Notes under the pieces: generated by a model
Told to the model about the DNA's origin: nothing
Databases searched by the model: none
The model's input: only the letters and a program-made list of their open reading frames with translations
Assembly (NCBI RefSeq): GCF_004342445.1
Contig: NZ_SLWW01000003.1
Coordinates: forward strand, 269,987-333,986
Direction of reading: 5' to 3'
DNA from: Rhodovulum euryhalinum
GTDB lineage: Bacteria > Pseudomonadota > Alphaproteobacteria > Rhodobacterales > Rhodobacteraceae
DNA length: 64,000 nt
Position numbers and translations under genes: made by a program
Shown here: positions 17,424-26,420 of the stretch, piece by piece
Layout of the letters: every line of letters begins with the position of its first letter
How positions within the stretch are numbered: the stretch's first letter is position 1

Positions 17424-18095
17424 ATGTCGGTTTACAATTTGCTGAAATCCGGGGCGGTGCTCGTGGGGCTCGCGACGGGCTCGGCTGCGATCGCGGCCGG
17501 GATAAATGGCATTGGCAGTTATTTCAGCGGCGACCCATGGGCAGAGGCGGCCGGCGCTGTCAGGCCGCTGCCGAAGGACGCCCGCATCGTCCGGGTGGCC
17601 GAGGGCGGCACCGTTTCGGGGGTGGATTTCTCCCTGTTCGAGGGTGGGAGTGCAGTCCAGTACGTGGCCAGCGCGCATGGCAGGTTCGTCGTGCCTGCGG
17701 CCCTGGCCGCAGGGGCGGGGGTGTATGACTATTCCTTCGACGATCCCGTGGCCGGGCGCGGCGCGCCGTTCATGTTCCGTACCGGGCTTGGCGCGTTGGC
17801 GTCCGCGAATGAACGCGCGCAAGGTTCTGCCACGCAAGCCGCGGCATCGGATCTCCCGGCCGCCATGCCGGCGCTTTTTGCCGGTGGCTTCGGGCGTGCT
17901 CTGGGCGGGCCGCAAGGTGGGGCTGATCTGGAGCGCACCGCTCTGGAGGGTGCGCCCGCGGATGATGCCAGCGTCCCGGCGCAGGATCCGCTTGTGACCG
18001 CGCGGATTGCCCCGGTGCCGCTGCCCGCGGGCGCGGCGCTGTTGCTGACCTCGCTTCTTGGTCTGGGCAGCCTGCGCCGCGCGCGCCGCGGCTGA
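17424..18095 (+). CDS. Exported protein with VPLPA-CTERM sorting signal
   Basis: 223 residues from ATG 17424 (GGTGGGTGAA just upstream; an ATG at 17376 is possible). N-terminal signal-like helix [20 protein letters not shown]. The C-terminus has [18 protein letters not shown] followed by SLRRARR: the VPLPA motif, hydrophobic helix and basic tail of the PEP-CTERM-like sorting system known from Rhodobacterales. The middle is Gly/Ala-rich with a beta-rich segment [15 protein letters not shown]. Probably membrane-retained then processed by an exosortase encoded elsewhere. Function unknown. Confidence 0.75.
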   Translation: MSVYNLLKSGAVLVGLATGSAAIAAGINGIGSYFSGDPWAEAAGAVRPLPKDARIVRVAEGGTVSGVDFSLFEGGSAVQYVASAHGRFVVPAALAAGAGVYDYSFDDPVAGRGAPFMFRTGLGALASANERAQGSATQAAASDLPAAMPALFAGGFGRALGGPQGGADLERTALEGAPADDASVPAQDPLVTARIAPVPLPAGAALLLTSLLGLGSLRRARRG

Positions 18096-18120
18096 ACGGT
18101 TCCCTCCAGCCTGAACAAAC

Positions 18121-18148
18121 ACGCCCGCGGTTACCCGCGGGCGTTTCG
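18121..18148. terminator. Bidirectional terminator
   Basis: ACGCCCGCGG (18121-18130), TTAC loop, CCGCGGGCGT (18135-18144), then a T-rich stretch. It lies between the convergent VPLPA-CTERM and SDR genes. Confidence 0.75.
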
Positions 18149-18167
18149 CATTTTCCGCAGCGTTCGT

Positions 18168-18830
18168 TCAGCCAAGCGCCAGATCCGCCACCATCCGCCG
18201 CGCCTCGTCGGCCGGGCGGGCCAGGCCGGTGGTGTCCTCGCCCGGAAACAGGCGGTTGCGGTGGTTGGTCGGCATCGGTGCGGGGACGAAGCGGCGCACA
18301 TGCACGTCCTGCAACCGCGCCTGTTCGGCCTCCCACGCGGTGAAGAGCGCGCGTTGGGCGGCCTTGCAGGCGGTATAGGCGCCCGCGAACGGGCCCGCGG
18401 CTTCGTCGTCGACCAGAACCGCGGTGCCGCCGCCCGGCGCCGCGCGCAACAGCGGCGCGACAAAGCCCATCAGCACCGCCATGGCCTCGACATTGGCGGC
18501 GATGGCCTTGGGCCAGAATTTCAGGTCGATCTGTTCGGCCGGGCTGAAGGGCGGGCTCTGGATCGCGGTGTGCACCCAAAGGTCGACATGGCCCCAGCGG
18601 TCGAAGATGCCCCGGCACAGCGTGCGCATGGCATCCGTCTGGGTGATGTCCATCGGCGCGAGCGTGGCATGCCCGCCCGCCGCCTGGATGCGGTCGTCCA
18701 GATCCTCCAGCCCGCCGGTGGTGCGGGCGACGGCGACGACGTGATAGCCCAGCCGGGCCAGTTCCTCGGCCACCGCCGCGCCGAAGCCGCGGGAGGCGCC
18801 TGTCACAAGGGCAATTTTCTGATCGGTCAT
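18168..18830 (-). CDS. Short-chain dehydrogenase/reductase family protein
   Basis: 220 residues from ATG 18830. Nucleotide-binding TGASRGFG at residues 10-17 and active-site YxxxK (YTACK) identify a classical SDR. The usual catalytic Ser three strands earlier is not obvious (AVLVDDEAAG in its place), so activity is uncertain. Substrate unknown. The ribosome site is weak. It stands downstream of purF with a 92-bp gap and may be cotranscribed. Confidence 0.75.
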   Translation of the reverse strand: MTDQKIALVTGASRGFGAAVAEELARLGYHVVAVARTTGGLEDLDDRIQAAGGHATLAPMDITQTDAMRTLCRGIFDRWGHVDLWVHTAIQSPPFSPAEQIDLKFWPKAIAANVEAMAVLMGFVAPLLRAAPGGGTAVLVDDEAAGPFAGAYTACKAAQRALFTAWEAEQARLQDVHVRRFVPAPMPTNHRNRLFPGEDTTGLARPADEARRMVADLALG

Positions 18831-18922
18831 GGGCGGTGTTTGGAATACCCGAGCGTTGTGGTCAAGATGCGGTCCGGAGCCTGCGCCCGCTGCACCGCGC
18901 GACATCGGCGCGCAGGGCGCGC

Positions 18923-20380
18923 CTATTCCGCCGCCCTGGTCTGGAAGCCCTTTTCGATCATGTCCGACGGCGCCACCGGGTAGTCGCCCGAGAAGCAGGC
19001 ATCGCAATATTGCGGGCATTGCGCGTTGCGCCCCCGGGCCTCGCCCACCGCGCGGTAAAGCCCGTCGAGCGAGACGAAGCGCAGCGAGTCGACGCCGAGA
19101 TAGACGCGCATCTCGTCCTCGGTCATGTGGCTGGCCAGCAGCTTGTCGCGCTCGGGCGTGTCGACGCCGTAGAAGCAGGGCCAGGCCGTGGGCGGCGAGG
19201 CGATGCGGAAATGCACCTCGCGGGCACCGGCGTCCAGGATCATCTCCTTGATCTTGCGGGAGGTGGTGCCGCGCACCACGCTGTCGTCCACCAGCACGAC
19301 CCGCTTGCCCTCGATCAACGCGCGGTTGACGTTCAGCTTCAGCCGGACGCCCATGTTGCGGATCTGTTCGGTCGGCTCGATGAAGGTGCGGCCCATATAC
19401 TGGTTGCGGATGATCCCCATGCCGTAGGGGATGCCGCTTTCGAAGGAATAGCCGATGGCCGCTGGCGTCCCCGAGTCGGGCACCGGGCAGACCAGATCGG
19501 CCTCGACCGGCGCCTCGCGGGCGAGTTCCACGCCGATCTGGTGGCGCGTTTCATAGACCGACCGGCCGCCGAGGATCGAGTCGGGGCGCGAAAAGTAGAC
19601 ATGCTCGAAGATGCAGAAGCGCGGTTGCGTGCGCTCGAACGGAAAGTAGCTTTCCACGCCCTTCTCGGGCGAGATCTGCACCATCTCGCCGGGCGCGATC
19701 TCGCGCACGAATTCGGCGCCGATGATGTCCAGCGCGCAGGTTTCGGACGACAATACCCAGCCGCCGCCGAACCGGCCCAGAACCAGCGGGCGCACGCCCA
19801 GCGGATCGCGCACGCCGATCAGTTTCGTGCGCGTCATCGCGACCACCGAGAACGCGCCCTCGACGCGGCGCAGCGCATCCTTCATCCGTTCGGGAATGGT
19901 CTTTTGCAGCGACCGCGCCATCAGGTGGATGATGCATTCGCTGTCCGACGAGCTTTGGAAGATCGAGCCGCGGTCGATCAGTTCGCGGCGCAGCGCCTCG
20001 GCGTTTACGATGTTGCCGTTATGCGCGATCGCCGCGCCGCCCATCGAGAATTCGCCAAAGAAGGGCTGCACGTCGCGGATCGCGGTGTGGCCCTTGGTGC
20101 CGGCGGTGGAGTAGCGCACGTGACCGATCGCCAGCGTGCCCGGCAGCGTCTCCATCAGGCCCGCCTTGGTGAAATTGTCGCGCACATAGCCGAAGCGGTG
20201 GGCCGAGTTGAACCCGGTCTCGGCGTCATAGCTGACGATACCGCCGGCTTCCTGGCCGCGGTGCTGCAATGCATGCAGCCCCAGCGCCACGAAGTTGGCG
20301 GCATCGACAAGTCCGATCACGCCATAGATACCACATTCCTCGCGCAGCTTGTCGGCGTCGAAAGGATGGGCGGGCGGCAT
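18923..20380 (-). CDS. purF: Amidophosphoribosyltransferase
   Basis: 485 residues from ATG 20380, chosen because AAGG precedes it and it gives a short propeptide before the catalytic Cys of ECGIYGV (residue 16); an ATG at 20419 is an alternative. An N-terminal class II glutaminase domain contains HALQHRGQEAGGI. The C-terminal phosphoribosyltransferase domain has the PRPP motif VVLVDDSVVRGTT. It makes phosphoribosylamine, the first committed step of purine synthesis. cvpA lies directly upstream on the same strand, the familiar cvpA-purF pair. Confidence 0.93.
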   Translation of the reverse strand: MPPAHPFDADKLREECGIYGVIGLVDAANFVALGLHALQHRGQEAGGIVSYDAETGFNSAHRFGYVRDNFTKAGLMETLPGTLAIGHVRYSTAGTKGHTAIRDVQPFFGEFSMGGAAIAHNGNIVNAEALRRELIDRGSIFQSSSDSECIIHLMARSLQKTIPERMKDALRRVEGAFSVVAMTRTKLIGVRDPLGVRPLVLGRFGGGWVLSSETCALDIIGAEFVREIAPGEMVQISPEKGVESYFPFERTQPRFCIFEHVYFSRPDSILGGRSVYETRHQIGVELAREAPVEADLVCPVPDSGTPAAIGYSFESGIPYGMGIIRNQYMGRTFIEPTEQIRNMGVRLKLNVNRALIEGKRVVLVDDSVVRGTTSRKIKEMILDAGAREVHFRIASPPTAWPCFYGVDTPERDKLLASHMTEDEMRVYLGVDSLRFVSLDGLYRAVGEARGRNAQCPQYCDACFSGDYPVAPSDMIEKGFQTRAAE

Positions 20381-20521
20381 GATGCCTTGGGGGATATCAT
20401 GCGGGGGCGTCGGGCGCATGGGCAGCGAGGCTCCGAATCCGTCTTGGGGAATTGGCCCCTCTCTACGCGCTTGAGGCCGGACTGTCACGAAAGGATCACA
20501 TGACGATCGCGTGCGCGGACA

Positions 20522-21103
20522 TCACTGCGCCGGGCTGGCATCCTGTGCCGGTGCGCCGCAGCCGCCGATCAGCGCCTCGTAGCGGTTCGTCAGCCAGCCA
20601 AGCGCCTGATCGGGATCCGTCTCGGCGATCTTGTCGGTCAGTCCGGCGAAGATCTCGAACGAACGGCTGTTGTCGACCATCGGGTAATCCTGGGTCGTGA
20701 CCACCATGCCGTAGACGAAGAACGCCACCGCAACCAGCAGGGCGCCGCGCGCCACCCCGAACAGGAAGCCAAGCCCCTGGTCGATCCCGCCCAGCGCCGA
20801 GCCCTGGATCATCGAGGACAGAAGCGGCGTGAACAGCGACACCGCGATCAGCGCCACCATGAAGACGACGGCAAAGGCGGCAAGGATCGCCAGTTCGCAC
20901 GACCCGCCGATCAGGTTGCCGAGAACGGGGATTTCGTACATCAGCGGCTCGACCTGCGGGGCGAACACAAAGCCCACGACCGCGGCCACGACCCAGCCCG
21001 CGATGGCCATCGTCTCGCGCACCAGGCCGCGCGAATAGGCCAGGATCGCGGAAAGCAGGATCACGACGGCAACGCCCCCGTCGACGGCTGTGAACCCTTC
21101 CAT
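20522..21103 (-). CDS. cvpA: CvpA family inner-membrane protein
   Basis: 193 residues with four hydrophobic segments (about 8-25, 32-50, 68-90, 110-133) and the family opening FTAVDGGVAVVILLSAILAY plus SRGLVRE. CvpA was named for colicin V production; its role is in envelope maintenance. GAGGAGGG precedes the ATG. It lies between radA and purF and is probably in one transcript with them. Confidence 0.9.
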   Translation of the reverse strand: MEGFTAVDGGVAVVILLSAILAYSRGLVRETMAIAGWVVAAVVGFVFAPQVEPLMYEIPVLGNLIGGSCELAILAAFAVVFMVALIAVSLFTPLLSSMIQGSALGGIDQGLGFLFGVARGALLVAVAFFVYGMVVTTQDYPMVDNSRSFEIFAGLTDKIAETDPDQALGWLTNRYEALIGGCGAPAQDASPAQ

Positions 21104-21121
21104 GGCTGTCCCTCCTCGGCC

Positions 21122-22489
21122 TCAGCCGGCGCCGAACATGTCCCCGACGAAGGCGGCAAGATCCGGCATCTGCCGTACCGCCATCCCCGTAGGCGCGCCC
21201 AGCTTGCTGTTCGCGGGCGCGATCGCTGTGGAAAAACCAAGTTTCCGCGCCTCTTTCAACCTGTTTTCCGTCTGACCCACGGGGCGCAGCGCCCCCGAGA
21301 GGGATATTTCCCCGAAGACGACGCAATCCTTGGGCAGCGCGACATCTTCGCGCGCGCTGAGAAGCGCGGCCGCCACGGCCAGATCGGCGGCCGGTTCGGT
21401 CACCCGAAGTCCGCCCGCGACGTTCAGGAACACGTCGAGCCCGGCGAAGGGAATACCGCACCGCGCCTCGAGCACCGCGAGCGTGGTCGAAAGCCGGCCG
21501 GCATCCAGCCCGACAACGGTGCGCCGCGGCGTGCCGAGCGGCGAGGGCGCGACCAGCGCCTGGATCTCGGTCAGCACCGGGCGCGTGCCCTCGATCCCGG
21601 CGAAGACCGCGGTGCCGGGCGCGGGCTCGCCGCGCTGTGACAGGAACAGCGCCGAGGGATTCGTCACCTCGGCCAGCCCCGCGCCCGTCATCTCGAACAC
21701 GCCGATCTCGTCGGCGGGTCCGAAGCGGTTCTTGACAGCGCGCAGGATGCGGAACGGGTGGCCGCGCTCGCCCTCGAAGTAGAGCACAGTGTCGACCATG
21801 TGCTCGACCACGCGGGGGCCGGCGATCTGGCCCTCCTTGGTGACGTGGCCGACAAGGATGACGGCGCTGCCGCGCCGCTTGGCGAAGGCGGTCAGCTCAT
21901 GCGCGGCGGCGCGGACCTGCGCGACGGAGCCGGGCGCGCTGTCGACCATGTCGGCCCACATCGTCTGGATCGAGTCGACGATGGCGAGGGCGGGGCGCTC
22001 GGCATCCAGCGTCGTCAGGATGTCGCGCAGGTTGGTTTCGGTGGCAAGCTTCACCGGTGCCTCGGCAAGCCCGAGACGGCGCGCGCGCATGCGGATCTGG
22101 GCGCCGGCCTCCTCGCCGGAAATGTAGATGCAGCTCAGGCCGGTGCGGGCGAAACTTGCGGCCGCCTGCAAGAGCAGCGTGGACTTGCCGATGCCCGGAT
22201 CGCCGCCGACCAGGATCGCCGAGGCCGGCACCAGCCCGCCGCCCAGCACCCGGTCAAGCTCGGCCATGCCACTGGCCGCGCGGGGCGGCTCGGGTTCGGT
22301 GGAGGACAGATCGGACAGCGGCAGGGCCCGGCCGCGCGCGGCGCCCAGCGATTTCCCCGCAGGCGCCGCGGAAAGGGGCGCCTCTTCCCGGATGGTATTC
22401 CATGCCCCGCAGGCGTCGCAGCGGCCAGCCCATTTCTGGTGCGCGGCGCCACAGGCGGTGCAGGTGAAGGTGGTTGGGGCTTTTGCCAT
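21122..22489 (-). CDS. radA: DNA repair protein RadA
   Basis: 455 residues. N-terminal zinc finger with Cys10, 13, 24 and 27 (CTAC, CDAC), RecA-like domain with Walker A GGDPGIGKST, the RadA-specific KNRFG motif, and a C-terminal Lon-like domain. It is a branch-migration helicase in recombination repair. The Mu-like element is inserted 111 bp upstream of its start and may separate it from distal promoter sequences. Confidence 0.95.
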   Translation of the reverse strand: MAKAPTTFTCTACGAAHQKWAGRCDACGAWNTIREEAPLSAAPAGKSLGAARGRALPLSDLSSTEPEPPRAASGMAELDRVLGGGLVPASAILVGGDPGIGKSTLLLQAAASFARTGLSCIYISGEEAGAQIRMRARRLGLAEAPVKLATETNLRDILTTLDAERPALAIVDSIQTMWADMVDSAPGSVAQVRAAAHELTAFAKRRGSAVILVGHVTKEGQIAGPRVVEHMVDTVLYFEGERGHPFRILRAVKNRFGPADEIGVFEMTGAGLAEVTNPSALFLSQRGEPAPGTAVFAGIEGTRPVLTEIQALVAPSPLGTPRRTVVGLDAGRLSTTLAVLEARCGIPFAGLDVFLNVAGGLRVTEPAADLAVAAALLSAREDVALPKDCVVFGEISLSGALRPVGQTENRLKEARKLGFSTAIAPANSKLGAPTGMAVRQMPDLAAFVGDMFGAG

Positions 22490-22595
22490 GGCCCTTCTTG
22501 GCGGATGGGCGGCGCGGGATCAAGCCGGGTCACTCCCGCCCCCGGCCCGCGCGGGGCCTTGCTCCGCTTGTCCGGCGTTGGGCGTGGCGCGGCCT

Positions 22596-22600
22596 CCGGC
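22596..22600. repeat. Left target-site duplication of the Mu-like element
   Basis: CCGGC here equals CCGGC at 29317-29321; 5 bp is the duplication length of Mu-family transposition. Confidence 0.75.
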
Positions 22601-22790
22601 TGAGCGGCGACAGGAGGTTTTGACACCCTCGGATTTTAGCGCCGTTTGAAACCAATGGGTTAGCGGGTGGCGAGTTGCAGGTGTTTTGACAGTTTCGGGG
22701 CTTCTCAGGGGCCGAACGGGCCGTTACCGCGGCTGGCGGTCAGGAAAAACCCAATGAAATCAGAGGCGGCGCGCCCCACTCGGAAACTAG

Positions 22791-23303
22791 TCAGTTTCCG
22801 GTTTCCGATTGGGCAACCGACTGCTCGATGAGCTTCTGGAAGTCGCTCCGATGTGGTGCATCGCGCTCGTTTGACGCGAACTCCCTCATGCCCTCCATGA
22901 ATGCCGCCATTGCGTTCGCGGCTATCTCAGGACGCGTAAGACCAGCGATGCGGTCACCGGCTAGGATTGGGCCCTCGCTCTTCGACTGCTGTGCCCACAA
23001 CCATGCAAGCAGACTGTCGACGACACGGAAGCATTGAAGGGCATAGTCGCGCTGGCTCAGCTTGGGCGAAAAGCTGTCGGCCGACCTCCCTACGAGCCAG
23101 TCGATAGAAACATCCATCCCATTGGCGATTGCGATGAGCGCATCTACGCCGGGCCGCTTCGCGCCTTTCACCCGCATGTAGCCTTCCATAGAACTCTTCG
23201 GGATGCCGCACCGCTCGGCCATTTCCCTAATGCTCAGCCCGCGCGTGAAGGCCAGATGCGCCAAGCGCCCCACAAGAATATCGGGCTCGTCAGTGTCAAC
23301 CAT
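22791..23303 (-). CDS. Mu-like phage repressor (HTH XRE type)
   Basis: 170 residues from ATG 23303, with AGGA eight bases upstream; a TTG two codons earlier is too close to that site. The N-terminal Cro/C1-type HTH reads GLSIREMAERCGIPKSSMEG. A helical C-terminal part (about 80-170) is without peptidase signature. It is divergent from the early genes across a 65-bp gap, the usual place for lysogenic control in Mu-like phages. The repressor position right after the left end matches Mu c. Confidence 0.75.
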   Translation of the reverse strand: MVDTDEPDILVGRLAHLAFTRGLSIREMAERCGIPKSSMEGYMRVKGAKRPGVDALIAIANGMDVSIDWLVGRSADSFSPKLSQRDYALQCFRVVDSLLAWLWAQQSKSEGPILAGDRIAGLTRPEIAANAMAAFMEGMREFASNERDAPHRSDFQKLIEQSVAQSETGN

Positions 23304-23368
23304 TGACAACTTCCTAAAGGGTGCATAACGTCCCCTATGGGAGACGACTTCGTTTGGACTACGTTCCT

Positions 23369-23584
23369 ATGTCAGGTTCTAACATACCAGAGGATGCCGA
23401 GAAAGCCCGTTACAGGCGTGTTCGCGCCGCGTTCGTGGCTCAAGGCACGACCTTGAATGCTTGGTGCTCAGACAACGGGACGCGCATTCAGAACGTGCGG
23501 GATGCCTTCTTTGGGAACTGGAAGGGTCCGAAAGCGCGGGCCTTGGTGGATCGTGTGAACGAAGCCGCCGGGATACGTCGATGA
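23369..23584 (+). CDS. Ner-like small DNA-binding protein
   Basis: 71 residues from ATG 23369. Contains an HTH-like run TLNAWCSDNGTRIQNVRDAF and a basic C-terminus, resembling the Ner/Nlp-type regulator that precedes transposase in Mu-like phages. The stop overlaps the MuA start (ATGATG). No clear ribosome site; an in-frame start at 23321 is possible. Confidence 0.55.
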   Translation: MSGSNIPEDAEKARYRRVRAAFVAQGTTLNAWCSDNGTRIQNVRDAFFGNWKGPKARALVDRVNEAAGIRR

Positions 23585-25512
23585 GCCTTTGCGTTACCGA
23601 CATAACAGGGCTTCCCGGCCGTCCCAAGACCCCGATGGGCGTCCGCAAGATGCTGAAGCGGTTGGGCGTCCCTGTTCGCCAAGTTGGTAAGAGGTTCGAA
23701 TTCGAACTCGCCGACCTTCCCAAGGACTTGCAGAACGAATGGCGTCGGCTGACGTGCGAAGAGCATCACCTCGACCCCGGCGAGTACGACGACGCGGCGC
23801 ATGTCGCGCTTGAGCGTGCCCCGGTTTCGGTGCGCGAACGGGCGCATGACAATGCCCTGAAGCTGATGTTCGTGGCGAAGATGGAGGCCGCGGGCGCGAC
23901 CTGGCCGGAGATCGCGAAGGAAGGGAAGGCCAAGTTTGGCCGCTTTCCATCATCGCGGAACACCGTCAAGGGCTGGAAGGACAAGACGGACGGCGTGGCA
24001 CCTGCGAACTGGGCGCCCGCGCTGGCCCCGGCCTGGAAGGGCGGGGAGCGCGACGAGCCGACACCGGAAGCCTGGGCCTCCCTGATCAACCGCATGAACC
24101 TGTCGGGCAAGAACGGGACAGGCTTCCCGCTGAAGCACGCCCATAAGCAGGTCGCGAAGGAAGCCGCGGCCAAGGGTTGGGATTGGCCGAAGTATCACAC
24201 GATCCTGCGTCGCTGGAACGATATGGACCCCATTGCGCGCCTCGTGGCCGAGGTGGGGGAAGAGCGGGCGACCGCGCTCCTGACCCTTCGCTTGCCGCAG
24301 ACGGCCGAGGGCATGGCCGCAATGGACATGGTGGACGGCGACGGGCGCGAATTCAAGGTGCGGGTGCGCTGGCCGGATGGCACGGTCGGCTGCCCGTGGG
24401 TTGTCGCCTTCGCGGATCGCCGCACGCGCAAGACCGTGGGCTGGGCCGTGGGCAAGTCGGAAAACTCCGATGTGACCGAGGCGGCTATCGTGCATATGTG
24501 CGAGACGCACGGCCGCCCGCAGAGGGTCGGTTTCGACAACGGCAGCGCGTTCAACAGCCGCCGGATCGCGGGCGGGCTTACACCGGCTTACCGCACGAAA
24601 CAGACCCGCAATCCCGACTGGGCCGTGCCCGGCGTGCTGAAGATTATCGGGGCCGAGCTGCACAACAAGGGCGTCGGCGCGAAGACCAGCAACCTTCAGG
24701 AAAACGTCTGGTCGCATCTGCGCCACGTGGACAACGACCCGCGCTTTCACGGGGCGCAGCGGCCGGGGCCGAACGATCCGACCCCGCCCAAGGGCGAGCC
24801 GGTCCCGCTCGAAGTCTTCGAAGCCGTCCTGGCCGAAGCCATCCATGACCTGAACACCGCGACCGACAACCGGGTGAAGGGGCTGAAGAAGGGCGAGAGC
24901 CGGGCGCAAGCGTTTGAACGGCTGTTGCAAGGCAATTCGAAGCGGGTTCTGACCCCCTTCATGCGCCGCCGCCTGGCCATGACCTGGAAGATCAAGACGG
25001 TGCGCGCGGATGGCCGGATCGCCTTCGACGGCGGCCTGTTCGGCGACCACACGACCCAGCGCGAGCTGCTGCGGCACGTGGGCAAGGAAGTCCTGATCGG
25101 CTTCAACCCCAGGGACTTCGACGCCCCCGCGATGGTGTGCCATTGGGAGGACGAGACCCGGCGCGGGAGCCTCTTCCTCGAAGAGCTGCCGCCCGTCACG
25201 CCCACCCGGCACGGCAGCACCGAAGGCCGCCGCGCCGCCGCCACCGAAAAGCAGCGGGTGCGCCAGCTTGTCCGCAAGTTCCGTGCGGCGCACCCCGAGG
25301 CGGACGTGGCCAAGCTGCGCGAAGCTGCGATGGACGCCATCGGCTCGGCCGATGCGATCCGGCGGCCGGAAGCCGGGGTTGTCGAGCTTCACACCGATAG
25401 CGGCTTCAAGGCCGCTGAGCCCGGCGAGGGCGCCGCCGAGGTGTCTTACCTGACCGAGGAACGATTGAGGAACTTCATCGAGGCCACGGAACGCCAGTTG
25501 GCTTCGAGATGA
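23581..25512 (+). CDS. MuA-family DDE transposase
   Basis: 643 residues, close to MuA (663). The N-terminal part has a winged-helix Mu DNA-binding start (ITGLPGRPKTPMGVRKML). The central DDE core has Asp254 (VDGDGREF), Asp319 (GFDNGSAFNS) and Glu374 (NLQENVWSH). The C-terminal domain binds MuB-type partners. All catalytic residues are present, so it should be active. It acts on the end repeats of this element and could mobilise the remnant at 13317-14539 in trans if that copy's ends are functional. Confidence 0.92.
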   Translation: MSLCVTDITGLPGRPKTPMGVRKMLKRLGVPVRQVGKRFEFELADLPKDLQNEWRRLTCEEHHLDPGEYDDAAHVALERAPVSVRERAHDNALKLMFVAKMEAAGATWPEIAKEGKAKFGRFPSSRNTVKGWKDKTDGVAPANWAPALAPAWKGGERDEPTPEAWASLINRMNLSGKNGTGFPLKHAHKQVAKEAAAKGWDWPKYHTILRRWNDMDPIARLVAEVGEERATALLTLRLPQTAEGMAAMDMVDGDGREFKVRVRWPDGTVGCPWVVAFADRRTRKTVGWAVGKSENSDVTEAAIVHMCETHGRPQRVGFDNGSAFNSRRIAGGLTPAYRTKQTRNPDWAVPGVLKIIGAELHNKGVGAKTSNLQENVWSHLRHVDNDPRFHGAQRPGPNDPTPPKGEPVPLEVFEAVLAEAIHDLNTATDNRVKGLKKGESRAQAFERLLQGNSKRVLTPFMRRRLAMTWKIKTVRADGRIAFDGGLFGDHTTQRELLRHVGKEVLIGFNPRDFDAPAMVCHWEDETRRGSLFLEELPPVTPTRHGSTEGRRAAATEKQRVRQLVRKFRAAHPEADVAKLREAAMDAIGSADAIRRPEAGVVELHTDSGFKAAEPGEGAAEVSYLTEERLRNFIEATERQLASR

Positions 25513-25584
25513 AGCGGCCGGGCGGTGTAGCCGCACCGTCCCGACCGAACGCAGCGGGCGAAAGCCCACAACCAGGAGAAACCC

Positions 25585-26352
25585 ATGACAGCAAATGTCC
25601 ACATGATCAAGCCCGAGGCACCGCCGGTGCAATGGGGCTTTATCGAGACCAGGAGCGCGCAGGCGATGGCCCTGGCGCTGCGCCGCGCCCGGGCGAAGGG
25701 GAAGATCGTCGCGATTTCCGCGGCCTCCGGTGTCGGCAAGACCGCGACCGTCTTCCACCTCAAGCAGGACGCGCCGGGAACGCTTGTGTTCACGGCGAAG
25801 TCGGGCGAAGGCGGGGTTTGGAACCTCGCCTGCGGCCTCTGCAATCTGTTGGGCCTTGAGCCCCCGAATGGCCGCGACCTGGCGGCCGCGCGGGCCGAGA
25901 TCGCCGACAAGATCGGGCCTGATGGCTTCCTGGTGATCGACGAGGCCCAGTACCTGATCAAGCGGAACCCGCGCGGCCCCGATGATCGGGACGCCCTGGA
26001 ATGGGCGCGCCAACTGGCCGAAGAGGGCTTCTTCGCCCTGGCGCTGGTGGGCGATCTGCGTCTCGACAAGGCGATCAACGACCTGCCCCAGCTCAAGCGG
26101 CGCACCCATCCGCGGGTGACCATCAGCCACGCCACCGAAGCGGACGTGGATCTGTATTGCCGGGCACGCGGGCTGCATGACGATGCCACCATCCGCAAGC
26201 TGGCCGACATCGCGCGGCGGAATGGCGGGTTGGGCGACGTGGAGGACATCTTCGCGACCGCACGCGACCTGGGCAAGACCGGGGTTCCTACCGTCGAAGA
26301 CATCCTCGCCGCGCTCGAATACCTCGAATTCACCACCAGGAGGGCGAAGTGA
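25585..26352 (+). CDS. MuB-like AAA+ target-selection ATPase
   Basis: 255 residues, CAGGAG before the ATG. Walker A ASGVGKT at 47-53, Walker B GFLVIDEAQ, and sensor region ALALVGDLRLDKA fit the MuB/TniB class, which binds target DNA and stimulates the transposase. It lacks an extended N-terminal HTH as found in Mu MuB. Located 72 bp after MuA in the conserved order. Confidence 0.88.
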   Translation: MTANVHMIKPEAPPVQWGFIETRSAQAMALALRRARAKGKIVAISAASGVGKTATVFHLKQDAPGTLVFTAKSGEGGVWNLACGLCNLLGLEPPNGRDLAAARAEIADKIGPDGFLVIDEAQYLIKRNPRGPDDRDALEWARQLAEEGFFALALVGDLRLDKAINDLPQLKRRTHPRVTISHATEADVDLYCRARGLHDDATIRKLADIARRNGGLGDVEDIFATARDLGKTGVPTVEDILAALEYLEFTTRRAK

Positions 26353-26417
26353 TGACCGACAAGACCGAAGACCGCGACGTGTTGCTCTGGGTGAGCGGGC
26401 TGAGCGGAAAGGGCTGA
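26352..26417 (+). CDS. 21-residue leftover ORF at the MuB/tape-measure junction
   Basis: Starts on the base shared with the MuB stop and ends 3 bp before the tape-measure GTG. Translation MTDKTEDRDVLLWVSGLSGK plus one residue. It is probably the fused stub left when the phage morphogenesis region was deleted. Confidence 0.35.
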   Translation: MTDKTEDRDVLLWVSGLSGKG

Positions 26418-26420
26418 GCC

